Source: Colwellia polaris (GTDB taxonomy: Bacteria > Pseudomonadota > Gammaproteobacteria > Enterobacterales > Alteromonadaceae). Taken from it: DNA of 64,000 nt. A program made the position numbers and the translations under genes. This document shows, one piece after another, positions 27,578-37,936 of the stretch. Location: NCBI RefSeq assembly GCF_002104515.1, contig NZ_NBOE01000006.1, forward strand, positions 62,001 to 126,000. The letters run 5' to 3'. A model generated the notes under the pieces. It saw nothing but the letters and a program-made list of their open reading frames with translations. It was not told where the DNA came from and searched no databases. Positions within the stretch are counted from its first letter, which is position 1. Each line of letters opens with the position of its first letter.

Positions 27578-28846
27578 TTATTCGGAAATACTATTCTGCT
27601 GTATATAGTTAACCTTAAAGTGTGTTAAAACCTTAAGTCTCTGCTGCGAGATAGCTTCTTTTATTTGTAGCCCTTTCAAACCTTGCTCAACAAAAGGTTT
27701 CGCTGTGATAAGCGTTAACTTTTCAAATGCTTGGTAAAGATAGTCTTTTTGTAGATATTGGCGTGTTTCAAACCCTAATCTGCCAGTAAAGTCGGCTTGG
27801 CAACACAATAAAAAGTCTTCAAACTCTGTTGGTTTTCGCCAAACGTCGAGTTGATCAAATAGCTTTAAGGTAGTGCTAGGCTTTAATTCAAACGCTTTAT
27901 GTACATGCAAATGGAACTGACAAACTTTTAAGGCTAAGTTTTTGTGTGCTGTTGGCACTCTTAAACGAGTACAGAATTCTTCAATTAGTGGTAGGCCAGC
28001 AGTTTCATGACCCGGATGTGACGGTAGTGTTTCATCTTCAGTTAACGACTTGCCTAAATCATGACAAACACTGGCGAATCTTACGGTGGTTTTTGTTGAT
28101 AATAGTACCGCTTGTTTCAATACCATCATGGTGTGCAAACCAGAGCAAATTTCAGGGTGCCATTTAGCAGGGTTGGGAATGCCCCATAAGTTATGTAAAT
28201 CAGGCCAGAGCGACTTTAATGCTTGGCATTGATATAGCACTTGAAAAAATACTTCAGGATTATTATCAGCTAAGCTGCGCTCCATTTCTTGCCATATCCG
28301 CTCACCCGATAAGCTCAATAACTCGCCGCTTTCACTCAGTTGTGTCATCAAAGAAAGTGTTTCAGGTGCGACTGTAAAGCCATATTGATGATAACGTGCC
28401 GCAAATCGCGCAACCCTTAAAACGCGCAAAGGATCTTCAATAAATGCTGATGAAACATGACGCAGTACGCGGTTTTTTAGATCGAGTTGGCCATGATAAG
28501 GATCAACTATTTTACCATCTGTAGCCATTGCCATAGCGTTAATGGTTAAGTCTCTGCGCATTAAATCTTCTTCAAGAGTAACATCAGAAGAGGCATTACA
28601 GTGAAAGCCAGTATAGCCTTGGCCTGCTTTTTTCTCTGTGCGCGCTAACGCATATTCTTGTTTACTTTTGGGGTGAAGAAATACCGGGAAATCTTTACCA
28701 ACTTGGATAAAGCCAAGTTTAAGCATTTCATCAACACTTGAGCCGACAACGACATAATCGTTATCAACAACGGCACGATTAAGCAGCGAGTCACGCACTG
28801 CACCTCCGACTAAAAACGTATTAAGTTGTTGGGTTATATCTGCCAT
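27578..28846 (-). CDS. cca: CCA-adding enzyme (tRNA nucleotidyltransferase), with HD domain
   Basis: 422 residues (E. coli 412). The nucleotidyltransferase head has FLVGGAVRDSLL and the metal-binding pair in VVDNDYVVVG. Motif RRDLTINAMA and the amino-acid template region follow, then ERIWQEMERSL. The C-terminal HD domain (VCHDLGK, HPGHE) gives the phosphatase/phosphodiesterase activities of the multifunctional gammaproteobacterial enzyme. It builds or repairs the 3' CCA end of tRNAs. In E. coli cca adjoins ygiM and ygiF; here those two genes lie about 11 kb further on, separated by an ATPase, leuABCD and polysaccharide genes. Confidence 0.96.
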   Translation of the reverse strand: MADITQQLNTFLVGGAVRDSLLNRAVVDNDYVVVGSSVDEMLKLGFIQVGKDFPVFLHPKSKQEYALARTEKKAGQGYTGFHCNASSDVTLEEDLMRRDLTINAMAMATDGKIVDPYHGQLDLKNRVLRHVSSAFIEDPLRVLRVARFAARYHQYGFTVAPETLSLMTQLSESGELLSLSGERIWQEMERSLADNNPEVFFQVLYQCQALKSLWPDLHNLWGIPNPAKWHPEICSGLHTMMVLKQAVLLSTKTTVRFASVCHDLGKSLTEDETLPSHPGHETAGLPLIEEFCTRLRVPTAHKNLALKVCQFHLHVHKAFELKPSTTLKLFDQLDVWRKPTEFEDFLLCCQADFTGRLGFETRQYLQKDYLYQAFEKLTLITAKPFVEQGLKGLQIKEAISQQRLKVLTHFKVNYIQQNSISE

Positions 28847-28992
28847 GTAAGCGCTTTAAACCTCTGAAAATAAATAAGTAAATAATAAGGGATTATTATA
28901 CCAACAAACTCTAACACAAATGCAGCTGATTTTTGACATATGCCTGCGTTCAGGTTAATTTCACAGGGTCGATTCACTAGTTAAGATTTTCT

Positions 28993-30660
28993 ATGTATAC
29001 AAGCTACTTTGGTTTAGAAGAAAAGCCATTTTCAATTGCACCAAACCCTGATTATTTGTTTATGAGTGATCGTCACCGCGAAGCACTTAATCATTTAACT
29101 TATGGTTTGGGTGACACAGGTGGTTTCGTACTGCTTACCGGAGAAGTAGGTACTGGAAAAACTACCATTAGCCGTCGTTTAATGGAGAACTTGCCTGAGA
29201 ATACCCAAGCGGCTTTTATTCTTAATCCAACACTTTCCAGTCAAGAGTTACTGGCAACTTTGTGTGATGAATTAAAAATTCGCTATCGAAAAACAGGCGC
29301 TACGTTAAAAACACTAACCGATAAAATCCAGCAAAAATTACTGAAAAATCACAGTGAAAATATTAATACACTGCTAATAATCGATGAAGCTCAGCATTTA
29401 CAGCCTGAAGTGCTTGAACAGTTAAGATTATTAACTAATTTAGAAACTAATACTAAAAAGCTTTTACAAGTTATTTTAATTGGGCAACCAGAACTACAAC
29501 AATTATTACAGCGCCGAGATTTACGCCAATTAGCGCAACGAATTACCGCAAGATACCATTTATTACCGCTAAACAAGCAAGAAGTGGCTCAATACCTTAA
29601 ACATCGCTTATCGGTAGCTAAGTGCTTTCGAGAGATTTTCGACAAAAGTGCTGTTAATGCTATTCATAAAACCTGTAAAGGGATACCGCGCTTAATGAAC
29701 CTGTTAGCAGAGCGCTCTTTAATGAACGCTTATAACAGTAACAATGCTGTGGTTAATCGTAAAATGGTGTTACAAGCCGCATACGATGCCTTAGGTGATG
29801 AATTTGAAGTTACCCCTTGGTGGAAAAATCGCTTTGTTAAAGTTGGTGGTTTAGCTCTTGCATTAGGCCTTGTGCTGGTTATTGGAATTTGGTGGGGATC
29901 ATATCAACTGCAGGGTTTTAAGTCTGCGCCACACTTAACTGCTATTGAAAATGAAAACAACAGTAAGGTAGACCAAGCTGTAATACAGGAAAAAATCACT
30001 TCTCCTGTTGATAATAATACGAATGCATTAGTACAAAATACGGCTGCTGATACACAAGCCCTGATTAATGAAAAAACAGTATCTGATAACGAATCTGTCA
30101 TCTCTAATAATAAAGTAGAGAGCTCTGAGTTGGTTGATACAGCTGAGCAACAGTTATTAGCCACTAATAAAAAGATACTTGCAGCGGAAAAAAAATTAGC
30201 TAGCCTACAAATTGCCCAACAACAAAGCATGCAACAACAAAGCACGGAAAAACAAAGCGCAGACGCCTTTATCGAACCAGAAAAAAAACTAACACCCAAA
30301 AACTTTGTTGTTGAAGCTGAAGAAGGGGTTTCAGACGCATTATTGGCAAGTTTTCAATCGGCGATTGAAGAAACCAAGCAAGATGAACAGCCTATTGAAA
30401 AACCGGCTGTAGAAAATGGTGATCTTATGCCACTGACACAAATGCCTGTTTGGGTGCAAGATGGTGTGCCGTCGATAGCTTTTGAAATGCATATATACGC
30501 TAGTGATGGCCAAGGTTGGGTAAGAGTTAATGGCCGAGATCGTTATGAAGGTGATTATATTGGTCGAGAATTACTGTTAAATGAAATACTGCCACAGAAA
30601 GTGGTACTAAGCTTTCGAGGTGAAAAATTTACCATGGACGCACTAACGTCTTGGAATTAA
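28993..30660 (+). CDS. GspA-GspB (ExeA-ExeB) fusion, type II secretion assembly ATPase
   Basis: 555 residues. The AAA+ domain of the ExeA type (about 1-265) has the family start YFGLEEKPFSIAPNPDYLFMS, Walker A GEVGTGKTT (50-58), Walker B LLIIDEAQH, and sensor GQPEL. One membrane helix is at about 280-302. A Gln/Asn/Ala-rich periplasmic linker leads to a C-terminal domain (about 482-555: PVWVQDGVPSIAFEMHIY ... WVRVNGRDRYEGD) that looks like the GspB domain. In Aeromonas these are two proteins, ExeA and ExeB, which help place the secretin in the outer membrane through peptidoglycan. I do not recognise the peptidoglycan-binding domain of ExeA here. No other gsp genes are in the window. Confidence 0.85.
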   Translation: MYTSYFGLEEKPFSIAPNPDYLFMSDRHREALNHLTYGLGDTGGFVLLTGEVGTGKTTISRRLMENLPENTQAAFILNPTLSSQELLATLCDELKIRYRKTGATLKTLTDKIQQKLLKNHSENINTLLIIDEAQHLQPEVLEQLRLLTNLETNTKKLLQVILIGQPELQQLLQRRDLRQLAQRITARYHLLPLNKQEVAQYLKHRLSVAKCFREIFDKSAVNAIHKTCKGIPRLMNLLAERSLMNAYNSNNAVVNRKMVLQAAYDALGDEFEVTPWWKNRFVKVGGLALALGLVLVIGIWWGSYQLQGFKSAPHLTAIENENNSKVDQAVIQEKITSPVDNNTNALVQNTAADTQALINEKTVSDNESVISNNKVESSELVDTAEQQLLATNKKILAAEKKLASLQIAQQQSMQQQSTEKQSADAFIEPEKKLTPKNFVVEAEEGVSDALLASFQSAIEETKQDEQPIEKPAVENGDLMPLTQMPVWVQDGVPSIAFEMHIYASDGQGWVRVNGRDRYEGDYIGRELLLNEILPQKVVLSFRGEKFTMDALTSWN

Positions 30661-30762
30661 TTGAGTTTAGCTAATTTCGTTGAATGGATATATGGTTGAA
30701 TGCTTGGTTTAGCTGAGCTAGCTGATAATTCATGAATCTTACGCTTTTAAATTAAGTACAAC

Positions 30763-30798
30763 ATTTAAGCCATCAGTTTTATGACTGATGGCTTAAAT
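30763..30798. terminator. 15-bp hairpin between convergent gspAB fusion and leuD
   Basis: ATTTAAGCCATCAGT pairs perfectly with ACTGATGGCTTAAAT around TTTATG. No clean T run follows on either side, but the placement between convergent stops and the A/T-rich stem base suggest bidirectional termination. Confidence 0.6.
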
Positions 30799-30805
30799 TA
30801 TTAAC

Positions 30806-31402
30806 TTACTGCCAAGCTGGCATTTTTGCTTCGTAACTTTCTATTTTTGCAATTTTATTTAACGTCCAACCAACACTATCAACACCGTTTTCAAGGCAGT
30901 ACTTATGAAAAGGCGTCATAGTAAAGCTATATTCCTTATCGGCAGACTTAACCTTGCTAGTGGCTAAATCAACAGTTAAATGTTGTAAGCTATCTTTTGA
31001 TTGTTTAAATAACTCGGTTATTTCTGCCGCTGTTAAGGTAATGGGCAATACCCCAATATTAATACAGTTAGCGTAAAAAATATCAGCAAAGCTCGGGGCT
31101 ATAATGACTTTAAAACCGTACTCTTGCAAAGCCCAAGGCGCATGTTCACGACTTGAACCACAACCAAAGTTTTCACCTGTTAGCAAAATACTGGCGTCTT
31201 TATACTCAGGCTTATTCAGAATAAATTCTGGATTATTTACTTTGCCGTCATTATCTAAATAACGCCAATCATTAAATAAGTGCTGGCCAAAACCAGTACG
31301 AGTCGTCTTTTGTAAAAATTGTTTCGGGATAATTTGGTCAGTATCAACATTCGCTGCATCTAATGGCACAACTAAACCATAATGTTGGGTAAAATTTTCC
31401 AT
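30806..31402 (-). CDS. leuD: 3-isopropylmalate dehydratase small subunit LeuD
   Basis: 198 residues with the swivel-domain signature [19 protein letters not shown] and the substrate loop [17 protein letters not shown]. With LeuC it isomerises 2-isopropylmalate to 3-isopropylmalate. The ATG comes one base after the leuC stop (TAA-C-ATG), with the SD AAAGGAG inside the end of leuC, so translation is probably coupled. Last gene of leuABCD. Confidence 0.97.
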   Translation of the reverse strand: MENFTQHYGLVVPLDAANVDTDQIIPKQFLQKTTRTGFGQHLFNDWRYLDNDGKVNNPEFILNKPEYKDASILLTGENFGCGSSREHAPWALQEYGFKVIIAPSFADIFYANCINIGVLPITLTAAEITELFKQSKDSLQHLTVDLATSKVKSADKEYSFTMTPFHKYCLENGVDSVGWTLNKIAKIESYEAKMPAWQ

Positions 31403-31403
31403 G

Positions 31404-32822
31404 TTATGCTCCTTTAGCGGGTGAGTTAATCGTTGTTAAGTCGACAAAGTGTCCTGCGATTGCAGATGCTGCGGCTAGCTCAGGGCTAACTAAATGTGTA
31501 CGGCTACCGCGGCCTTGTCGACCTTCAAAATTACGATTACTGGTTGAAGCACAACGGTCACCTTCAGTTAATACGTCATCGTTCATGCCTAAACACATTG
31601 AGCAACCGGGTAAGCGCCATTCAAAACCGGCATCAATAAAGGTTTGTGCTAAACCTTCTGCTTCGGCTTGGGCTTTAACACGGTAAGAGCCCGGTACTAC
31701 AATAGCATCAACAGTTGGTGAGACCTTTTTACCTTTAGCAATAGCCGCTGCTGCGCGTAAATCTTCAATTCTAGAGTTTGTACAAGAACCAATAAATACT
31801 TTATTAATGGTGATATCGGTAATTTTTGTTCCAGCCGTTAAGCCCATGTATTTTAGGGCCGCAACGCAAGAGTCGCGCTCAACAGGATCAGAAAAGTCTT
31901 CTGGTGATGGTATAACATTATCAACTTGAGTAACTTGACCAGGTGTGGTTCCCCAAGTTACTTGAGTTTTAATGTCTTTTGCTTCAAGTGTTAAGTAGCT
32001 GTCAAACGTGGCATCAGTATCTGATTTTAATTGTTTCCAATCAGTTACGGCTTGTTCCCAAAGCTCACCTTTTGGTGAATAATCACGACCTTTTAAATAT
32101 GCAAATGTGGTTTCATCTGGCGCGATTAAACCCGCTTTAGCGCCAAATTCAATACTCATATTACACACTGTCATGCGCTCTTCCATGGTTAAGCGTTCAA
32201 TCGCTTCGCCACAGTACTCAACTACATAACCGGTTGCACCTGCGCTGCCAGTTTTACCGATAATCGCTAATATAATATCTTTAGCACTAATACCAGCAGC
32301 TACTTGGCCTTTTACTTCAATGCGCATGGTTTTAGCTTTAGTTTGTCTTAAGGTTTGCGTTGCGAATACATGCTCAACTTCAGAGGTTCCAATACCAAAT
32401 GCTAAGGCGCCAAAAGCACCATGAGTAGCAGTATGTGAATCGCCACAAACAATAACTGTGCCTGGTAAAGTTAAGCCTAACTCTGGCCCCATAACATGCA
32501 CAACGCCTTGGTTTTTGTGGCCCATGCCAAATAATTCAACGCCAAACTCTTTACAGTTTTTTTCTAGCGTTCTTAATTGATTGGCTGCGCCTTCACCAGC
32601 GGCATTAATTTCAATCGAGCGAGTTGAAATATTATGATCCATTGTCGCAATAGTGCGTTCAGGGTGGCGTAATGCACGATTATGAAACTTTAAATTGGCA
32701 AAAGCTTGTGGTGATGTCACTTCATGAATTAGGTGACGGTCAACAAATATTAGTGGCGTTTCGTCGGCTTTTTCTTCAATGATATGATTTTGCCATAATT
32801 TTTCGTATAAAGTGCTGGCCAT
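31404..32822 (-). CDS. leuC: 3-isopropylmalate dehydratase large subunit LeuC
   Basis: 472 residues from the ATG at 32822 ([13 protein letters not shown], the family start). The frame is open for 11 more codons upstream, but that start lies inside leuB and lacks support. The iron-sulfur cysteines are in [14 protein letters not shown]-type context (VIVCGDSHT), GSCTNSR and CSMCLGMN, as in aconitase-type hydrolyases. The start lies one base after the leuB stop (TAG-C-ATG), with SD CAGGAG in the end of leuB, the same arrangement as at leuC/leuD. Confidence 0.97.
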   Translation of the reverse strand: MASTLYEKLWQNHIIEEKADETPLIFVDRHLIHEVTSPQAFANLKFHNRALRHPERTIATMDHNISTRSIEINAAGEGAANQLRTLEKNCKEFGVELFGMGHKNQGVVHVMGPELGLTLPGTVIVCGDSHTATHGAFGALAFGIGTSEVEHVFATQTLRQTKAKTMRIEVKGQVAAGISAKDIILAIIGKTGSAGATGYVVEYCGEAIERLTMEERMTVCNMSIEFGAKAGLIAPDETTFAYLKGRDYSPKGELWEQAVTDWKQLKSDTDATFDSYLTLEAKDIKTQVTWGTTPGQVTQVDNVIPSPEDFSDPVERDSCVAALKYMGLTAGTKITDITINKVFIGSCTNSRIEDLRAAAAIAKGKKVSPTVDAIVVPGSYRVKAQAEAEGLAQTFIDAGFEWRLPGCSMCLGMNDDVLTEGDRCASTSNRNFEGRQGRGSRTHLVSPELAAASAIAGHFVDLTTINSPAKGA

Positions 32823-32823
32823 G

Positions 32824-33945
<1,122 letters not shown>

Positions 33946-34033
33946 TTAAACCTATAAATTTTATTTAATAAATGAATCTGATTCACAGCTAACCTTAATC
34001 AAGCGAGCTGTAACTTGTTAATCACTCGCTTAT

Positions 34034-35629
34034 CTATATTTGGTTTTTGCCATCAATAGCAGCTTCTTTGTTGAAATCGGTTTTCATTTCTGTTTTTAAT
34101 TCAGCAATGGTAATCGCACGATGAATACCATTAAGCGCATTAACTAAAGCATGTCCTGATGCTTTAATTACATCAGTGTCTAAGCCATAGCCATGGAAGT
34201 TTCGACCTTGCCACGATACCACTATATCAGCCTTACCTAGGCCGTCTTCGCCTTCACCTTTGTTAGAAATTTTGTAATCACTTACTTCAAATTCAATATC
34301 AATGGCTTTTTTAATCGCACGATAAAGTGCATCGACAGGGCCATTACCCGTTGCTGAAACAATCTTACTTTCTTCACCTAATGCTAGTTTGATGCTTGAA
34401 GTAGAAAACTCACTACCACCACTTTGCACATTAACGGTTTGTAAGTGATAAAAGTCTTGTTGGTCTTGTTGTTTAATATTGAAAAGTAAGGCTTCTAAGT
34501 CGTCATCGAAGACTTGGCCTTTTTTATCTGCTAATGCTAAAAAGTCAGCATAAAGGGTTTCAATTTCGTAGTCTGACTCTTGGTAACCTAAACTTTCCAT
34601 TCGGTGCTTAATAACGTGGCGACCGCTGCGTGAAGTTAAATTCAATTTTGTTTTACTAATACCGACACTTTCTGGTGTCATAATCTCGTATGTATTACTG
34701 GCTTTTAACATGCCATCTTGATGAATACCTGAAGAGTGGCTAAAAGCATTGCCGCCAACAATAGCTTTGTTCAATTGCACGGGCATATTACAAAGTTGAC
34801 TGACTAATTTTGAGGTGCGGGCAATTTCTTGGTGATTGATACCCGTATGAACACCCAATAACTCTTGGCGAGTTTTCATGATCATGGCAACTTCTTCTAA
34901 CGAACAATTGCCTGCACGCTCGCCAATGCCATTAATAGTACATTCGATTTGTCTTGCACCCGCTTGTACCGCTGACATTGAGTTAGCAACTGCCAAGCCT
35001 AAATCGTTATGACAATGCACCGAGATAACCGCTTGGTCGATATTAGGTACGCGATTAAATAAGGTTTCTATAATGCCGCCAAATTCGTTGGGTAAAGTGT
35101 AACCTACGGTATCTGGAATATTTACGGTCGTAGCACCGGCTATAATCGCCTGTTCAACCATACGGCATAAATTGTCGATAGGGGTTCTGCCTGCGTCTTC
35201 ACACGAAAACTCAACGTCATCGGTAAAACGTCGAGCATATTTAATTGCCCGTACGGCCATGGCTTGCACATCGTCAAAACTCTTTTTTAACTTTTGTTGA
35301 ACATGCACGTCAGAGGTAGATATAAACGTATGAATACGAAATTGGTCAGCAGGTTTTAACGCATCAGCACAAGCTTTAATGTCGCCTTCAACGGCTCGGG
35401 CAAGGGCACAAACTCGAGAGTTTTTCACGGTTCTTGCTATTTCTTGTACGGATTGAAAATCACCCGGTGAAGAAACTGGAAAACCCACTTCCATAATGTC
35501 GACACCTAAACGTTCAATAGCGTGGGCTATTTGTAATTTCTCGTGTACCGATAAACTCGCGTTTAGTGCCTGTTCGCCATCACGTAATGTGGTGTCAAAA
35601 ATAATTACTTTATCGTTAGAAATGCCCAT
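34034..35629 (-). CDS. leuA: 2-isopropylmalate synthase LeuA
   Basis: 531 residues. The TIM-barrel start [14 protein letters not shown] holds the first metal and acetyl-CoA residues. [13 protein letters not shown] and the following [16 protein letters not shown] motif are the HMGL-like synthase signatures. The C-terminal regulatory domain (about 390-515) is the site of leucine feedback inhibition in the family. It condenses acetyl-CoA with 2-ketoisovalerate, the committed step of leucine synthesis. The ATG follows AGGGA and is preceded by the leader peptide and attenuator described separately. Confidence 0.97.
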   Translation of the reverse strand: MGISNDKVIIFDTTLRDGEQALNASLSVHEKLQIAHAIERLGVDIMEVGFPVSSPGDFQSVQEIARTVKNSRVCALARAVEGDIKACADALKPADQFRIHTFISTSDVHVQQKLKKSFDDVQAMAVRAIKYARRFTDDVEFSCEDAGRTPIDNLCRMVEQAIIAGATTVNIPDTVGYTLPNEFGGIIETLFNRVPNIDQAVISVHCHNDLGLAVANSMSAVQAGARQIECTINGIGERAGNCSLEEVAMIMKTRQELLGVHTGINHQEIARTSKLVSQLCNMPVQLNKAIVGGNAFSHSSGIHQDGMLKASNTYEIMTPESVGISKTKLNLTSRSGRHVIKHRMESLGYQESDYEIETLYADFLALADKKGQVFDDDLEALLFNIKQQDQQDFYHLQTVNVQSGGSEFSTSSIKLALGEESKIVSATGNGPVDALYRAIKKAIDIEFEVSDYKISNKGEGEDGLGKADIVVSWQGRNFHGYGLDTDVIKASGHALVNALNGIHRAITIAELKTEMKTDFNKEAAIDGKNQI

Positions 35630-35672
35630 GTTTGTCCCTGATTTTAAAGTTTTTGCGCTAAATAACGAGCAT

Positions 35673-35702
35673 AAAAAAACCCGCGTTGAATAGCGCGGGT
35701 TT
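35673..35702 (-). terminator. Attenuator (leader terminator) of leuABCD
   Basis: On the minus strand AAACCCGCG pairs with CGCGGGTTT (35702-35694 and 35685-35677), followed by a T run, before leuA. The 5' arm can instead pair with GCGCGG overlapping the end of the leader peptide (35755-35750), giving the antiterminator form. Confidence 0.9.
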
Positions 35703-35745
35703 AGTGTTTTATTATGTAATCTATTTATTTTTCAAGCAATAAAAC

Positions 35746-35808
35746 CTAGCCGCGCGTTGATAATGCGAGGAGGAGGCTAATACGAATCATGTTAGTGAAA
35801 TTTTTCAT
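35746..35808 (-). CDS. leuL: leu operon leader peptide (20 residues)
   Basis: An ATG at 35808 opens 20 codons and ends in TAG at 35746. The centre reads ISLLLALS: Ser, then Leu-Leu-Leu (CTC CTC CTC), Ala, Leu (TTA). CTC is otherwise sparse in these AT-rich genes. A ribosome stalled at the Leu codons would cover the TTAGCC arm (35780-35775) of the pause hairpin and free GGCTA/GCGCGG to form the antiterminator. This is the classical layout of leucine attenuation. The peptide is too short for normal gene calling. The RBS is weak (AAAAG). Confidence 0.88.
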   Translation of the reverse strand: MKNFTNMIRISLLLALSTRG

Positions 35809-35855
35809 TTATGCTTTTACTTAGTATTTTGGTTAAATAAATAGTTAGTACGTTA

Positions 35856-35885
35856 TTAATAGCGCATTTATCACTGTGCTGTCAA
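35856..35885 (-). promoter_or_regulatory. Promoter of the leu operon
   Basis: Minus-strand -35 TTGACA (35885-35880), 18-bp spacer, -10 TATTAA (35861-35856). Initiation near 35848 would give a leader of about 40 nt before leuL. The rest of the gap up to 36031 is AT-rich, with a loose AAGGTT/AACCTT inverted repeat around 35917-35940. Confidence 0.65.
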
Positions 35886-36031
35886 TTGTGATTTTGTTAT
35901 ATATTATAAGTTATAAGGTTTTTATTTTGCATATAACCTTATTTTTAATCTCGATTTATCTGTAGCTGATTTTTAACATATAACTTGCTAATATCTATCA
36001 CTCTCCTATTGCACTATTTTATGAGCCCAAA

Positions 36032-37072
36032 ATGCAAGCAAAAAAGTTTGTTTTAAATATATCTCAAAACTATAGCTTCGCTATTTTAAGACCATTACAA
36101 GAAGCCATTCGCAATAGCAACAGAGATGTTTATTGGTTTGTACAGGGTAGTGCGGTTAATTTATCCTATTTTACTGCAGACGAAAAAATATTAAAGAGTG
36201 TTGATGACGTTATTAAATATGATCCTGATGCTGTTATTTTTCCTGCCAATATAGCACCAACATTTTTCCCAGGAATTAATGTTGCGGTTTTCCATGGTTT
36301 TGATGCAGGAAAAGTAGATAAAAAAGGACATAATGATCATTATAAAGTGCGTAATTGTTTTGATTTATATTGCACGCAGGGGCCAGATTCGACTGCTCAA
36401 TTTCAACGTTTAGCTGAAAAGCATCAAACGTTTAAAGTCATTGAAACAGGTTGGTGCGCATTAGATCCTTTATTTACCAATAATAACGTCGATAAAACAG
36501 TAAAGTCGACAATATTAATGTGTTCAACATTTTCTAAGCAATTAACCTGTGCACCACACCTTTTTGAAACAATAAAATCTTTAAGTGAGACAGGTAAATG
36601 GAATTGGTTAATTCAATTTCATCCTAAAATGGATAGAAGCATAGTTGATAAATATAAATCAATTCAAAATGAACACTTAAGCTTTGTTGAAACTGATGAT
36701 GTTATCCCCCTGCTGAAGCGAGCAGATATTATGGTTTGTGATACCTCTTCTGTACTTATCATGTTTTTATTACAAGGTAAGCCAGTTGTTACTTTCAATA
36801 ATATATCACCAGGTGATTATTTAATTGATATTAATTCAGCTGATAAACTTGAAGAGTCAATTGAGTATGCCCTGCAAAAACCTCAATGTTTAATGGATAA
36901 TATTCAGAAGCATATTGATTGTACGCATCCATACATGGATGGAAGGTCATCTTATCGCCTGCTAGATGCGATTGATAAGACTATTGAAGAGAAATCAAGT
37001 CTTAAACCTAAGCCCTTTGATCTATTTAGACAATTTAAAATGCGTAAAAAATTGAAATACTGGAAGCTTTAA
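36032..37072 (+). CDS. CDP-glycerol glycerophosphotransferase-like protein
   Basis: 346 residues, GT-B-like fold without membrane helices. The C-terminal half reads like the PF04464 family: QFHPKMDR, then a stretch with ETDDVIPLLKRADIMVCDTSSVLIMFLLQGKPVVTF, where the His-Pro and the Asp-Thr-Ser-Ser segment are the expected CDP-binding and catalytic area. The N-terminal half (AVFHGFDAGKVDKKGH, ETGWCALDPLF) fits the acceptor side. In Gram-negatives such proteins decorate LPS or capsule with polyol phosphates. It stands near GT25 and Wzi genes on the opposite strand. The substrate is not predictable, and the RBS is weak. Confidence 0.72.
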   Translation: MQAKKFVLNISQNYSFAILRPLQEAIRNSNRDVYWFVQGSAVNLSYFTADEKILKSVDDVIKYDPDAVIFPANIAPTFFPGINVAVFHGFDAGKVDKKGHNDHYKVRNCFDLYCTQGPDSTAQFQRLAEKHQTFKVIETGWCALDPLFTNNNVDKTVKSTILMCSTFSKQLTCAPHLFETIKSLSETGKWNWLIQFHPKMDRSIVDKYKSIQNEHLSFVETDDVIPLLKRADIMVCDTSSVLIMFLLQGKPVVTFNNISPGDYLIDINSADKLEESIEYALQKPQCLMDNIQKHIDCTHPYMDGRSSYRLLDAIDKTIEEKSSLKPKPFDLFRQFKMRKKLKYWKL

Positions 37073-37104
37073 TCTCATGCGTTAAAAATAATGTTATTAA
37101 GCGA

Positions 37105-37848
37105 TTATAACTCTCCTGATAAGTGCGTTTTCCTTAAGTACCATAAGTGTATTCTGTATTTTATATTACGAATGAAATTGGTGCTTTTAGTACCATGAAA
37201 CCCACCATTCAATAGTGTTATATCACTAGCGAAGTTCTTGTTTTCACTAATCGGATAAGGGCGTAAACCAAATACAGACAAGTCTAGCTCTTGACAAAAC
37301 TGCATATCAATATCAACAGGGCGATAGAACTTATCTCTTGCAAGCAGCTTTTTAGCACCAGCTAGATTAAGCGTATAACCTGTTGCACAGTTAGGGATTT
37401 TTGTAAAATTGATTAATTCAAACTGTTGATCTAATGAACTAATTTGTTTGGGTTCATGGTTTCTATTATCAGCTAATTTAATCAGATCGTATTTGCTTAA
37501 TGTCTCGGAAAGTGAGAAGAGTTGGATAAAGTTACTTTCAATATTCATGTCATCTTCTAGTATAACCGCAAAGGCTATATTTTCAGCGACCATTTTACGC
37601 CAAACATTTCTGTGGCTAATGTAACAGCCAATTTCACCCATGCTTAAATCTGCTCTAAAATACTTCTTATTCAGTATTTTAGAATATTCTTGGTTAATTT
37701 CAGTAGTTGTTAAATTGTTACCTTTAACGGCAGGAATTCTTTCAAAGGCGACATTTATCTCTGAAAGTTGTTTGTCCATATTTAATAATCGTTCAGTTGC
37801 ACAGTCTAAATTAATGACATATACGGGACAGTTATTGATTATGGACAT
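37105..37848 (-). CDS. Glycosyltransferase family 25 (LPS-type)
   Basis: 247 residues with the GT25 pattern: VYVINLDCATERLLNMDKQL at the start, FERIPAVKG, GEIGCYISHRNVWRKMV, and the nucleotide-sugar/metal motif FAVILEDDMNIE. ATGYTLNLAGAKKLL is the usual third block. The family transfers galactose or related sugars onto lipooligosaccharide. It ends 33 bp from the convergent CDP-glycerol-transferase-like gene, and the Wzi gene is 88 bp upstream on the same strand, so all three probably act on surface polysaccharide. Confidence 0.87.
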   Translation of the reverse strand: MSIINNCPVYVINLDCATERLLNMDKQLSEINVAFERIPAVKGNNLTTTEINQEYSKILNKKYFRADLSMGEIGCYISHRNVWRKMVAENIAFAVILEDDMNIESNFIQLFSLSETLSKYDLIKLADNRNHEPKQISSLDQQFELINFTKIPNCATGYTLNLAGAKKLLARDKFYRPVDIDMQFCQELDLSVFGLRPYPISENKNFASDITLLNGGFHGTKSTNFIRNIKYRIHLWYLRKTHLSGEL

Positions 37849-37936
37849 CTTAATTACCTTTTATTGCTCATGATTTTTAAGTCATGAACTCGCAGTTTAG
37901 AAAAAATTTATTTAAGTAATTATATTTTTACCTGTG

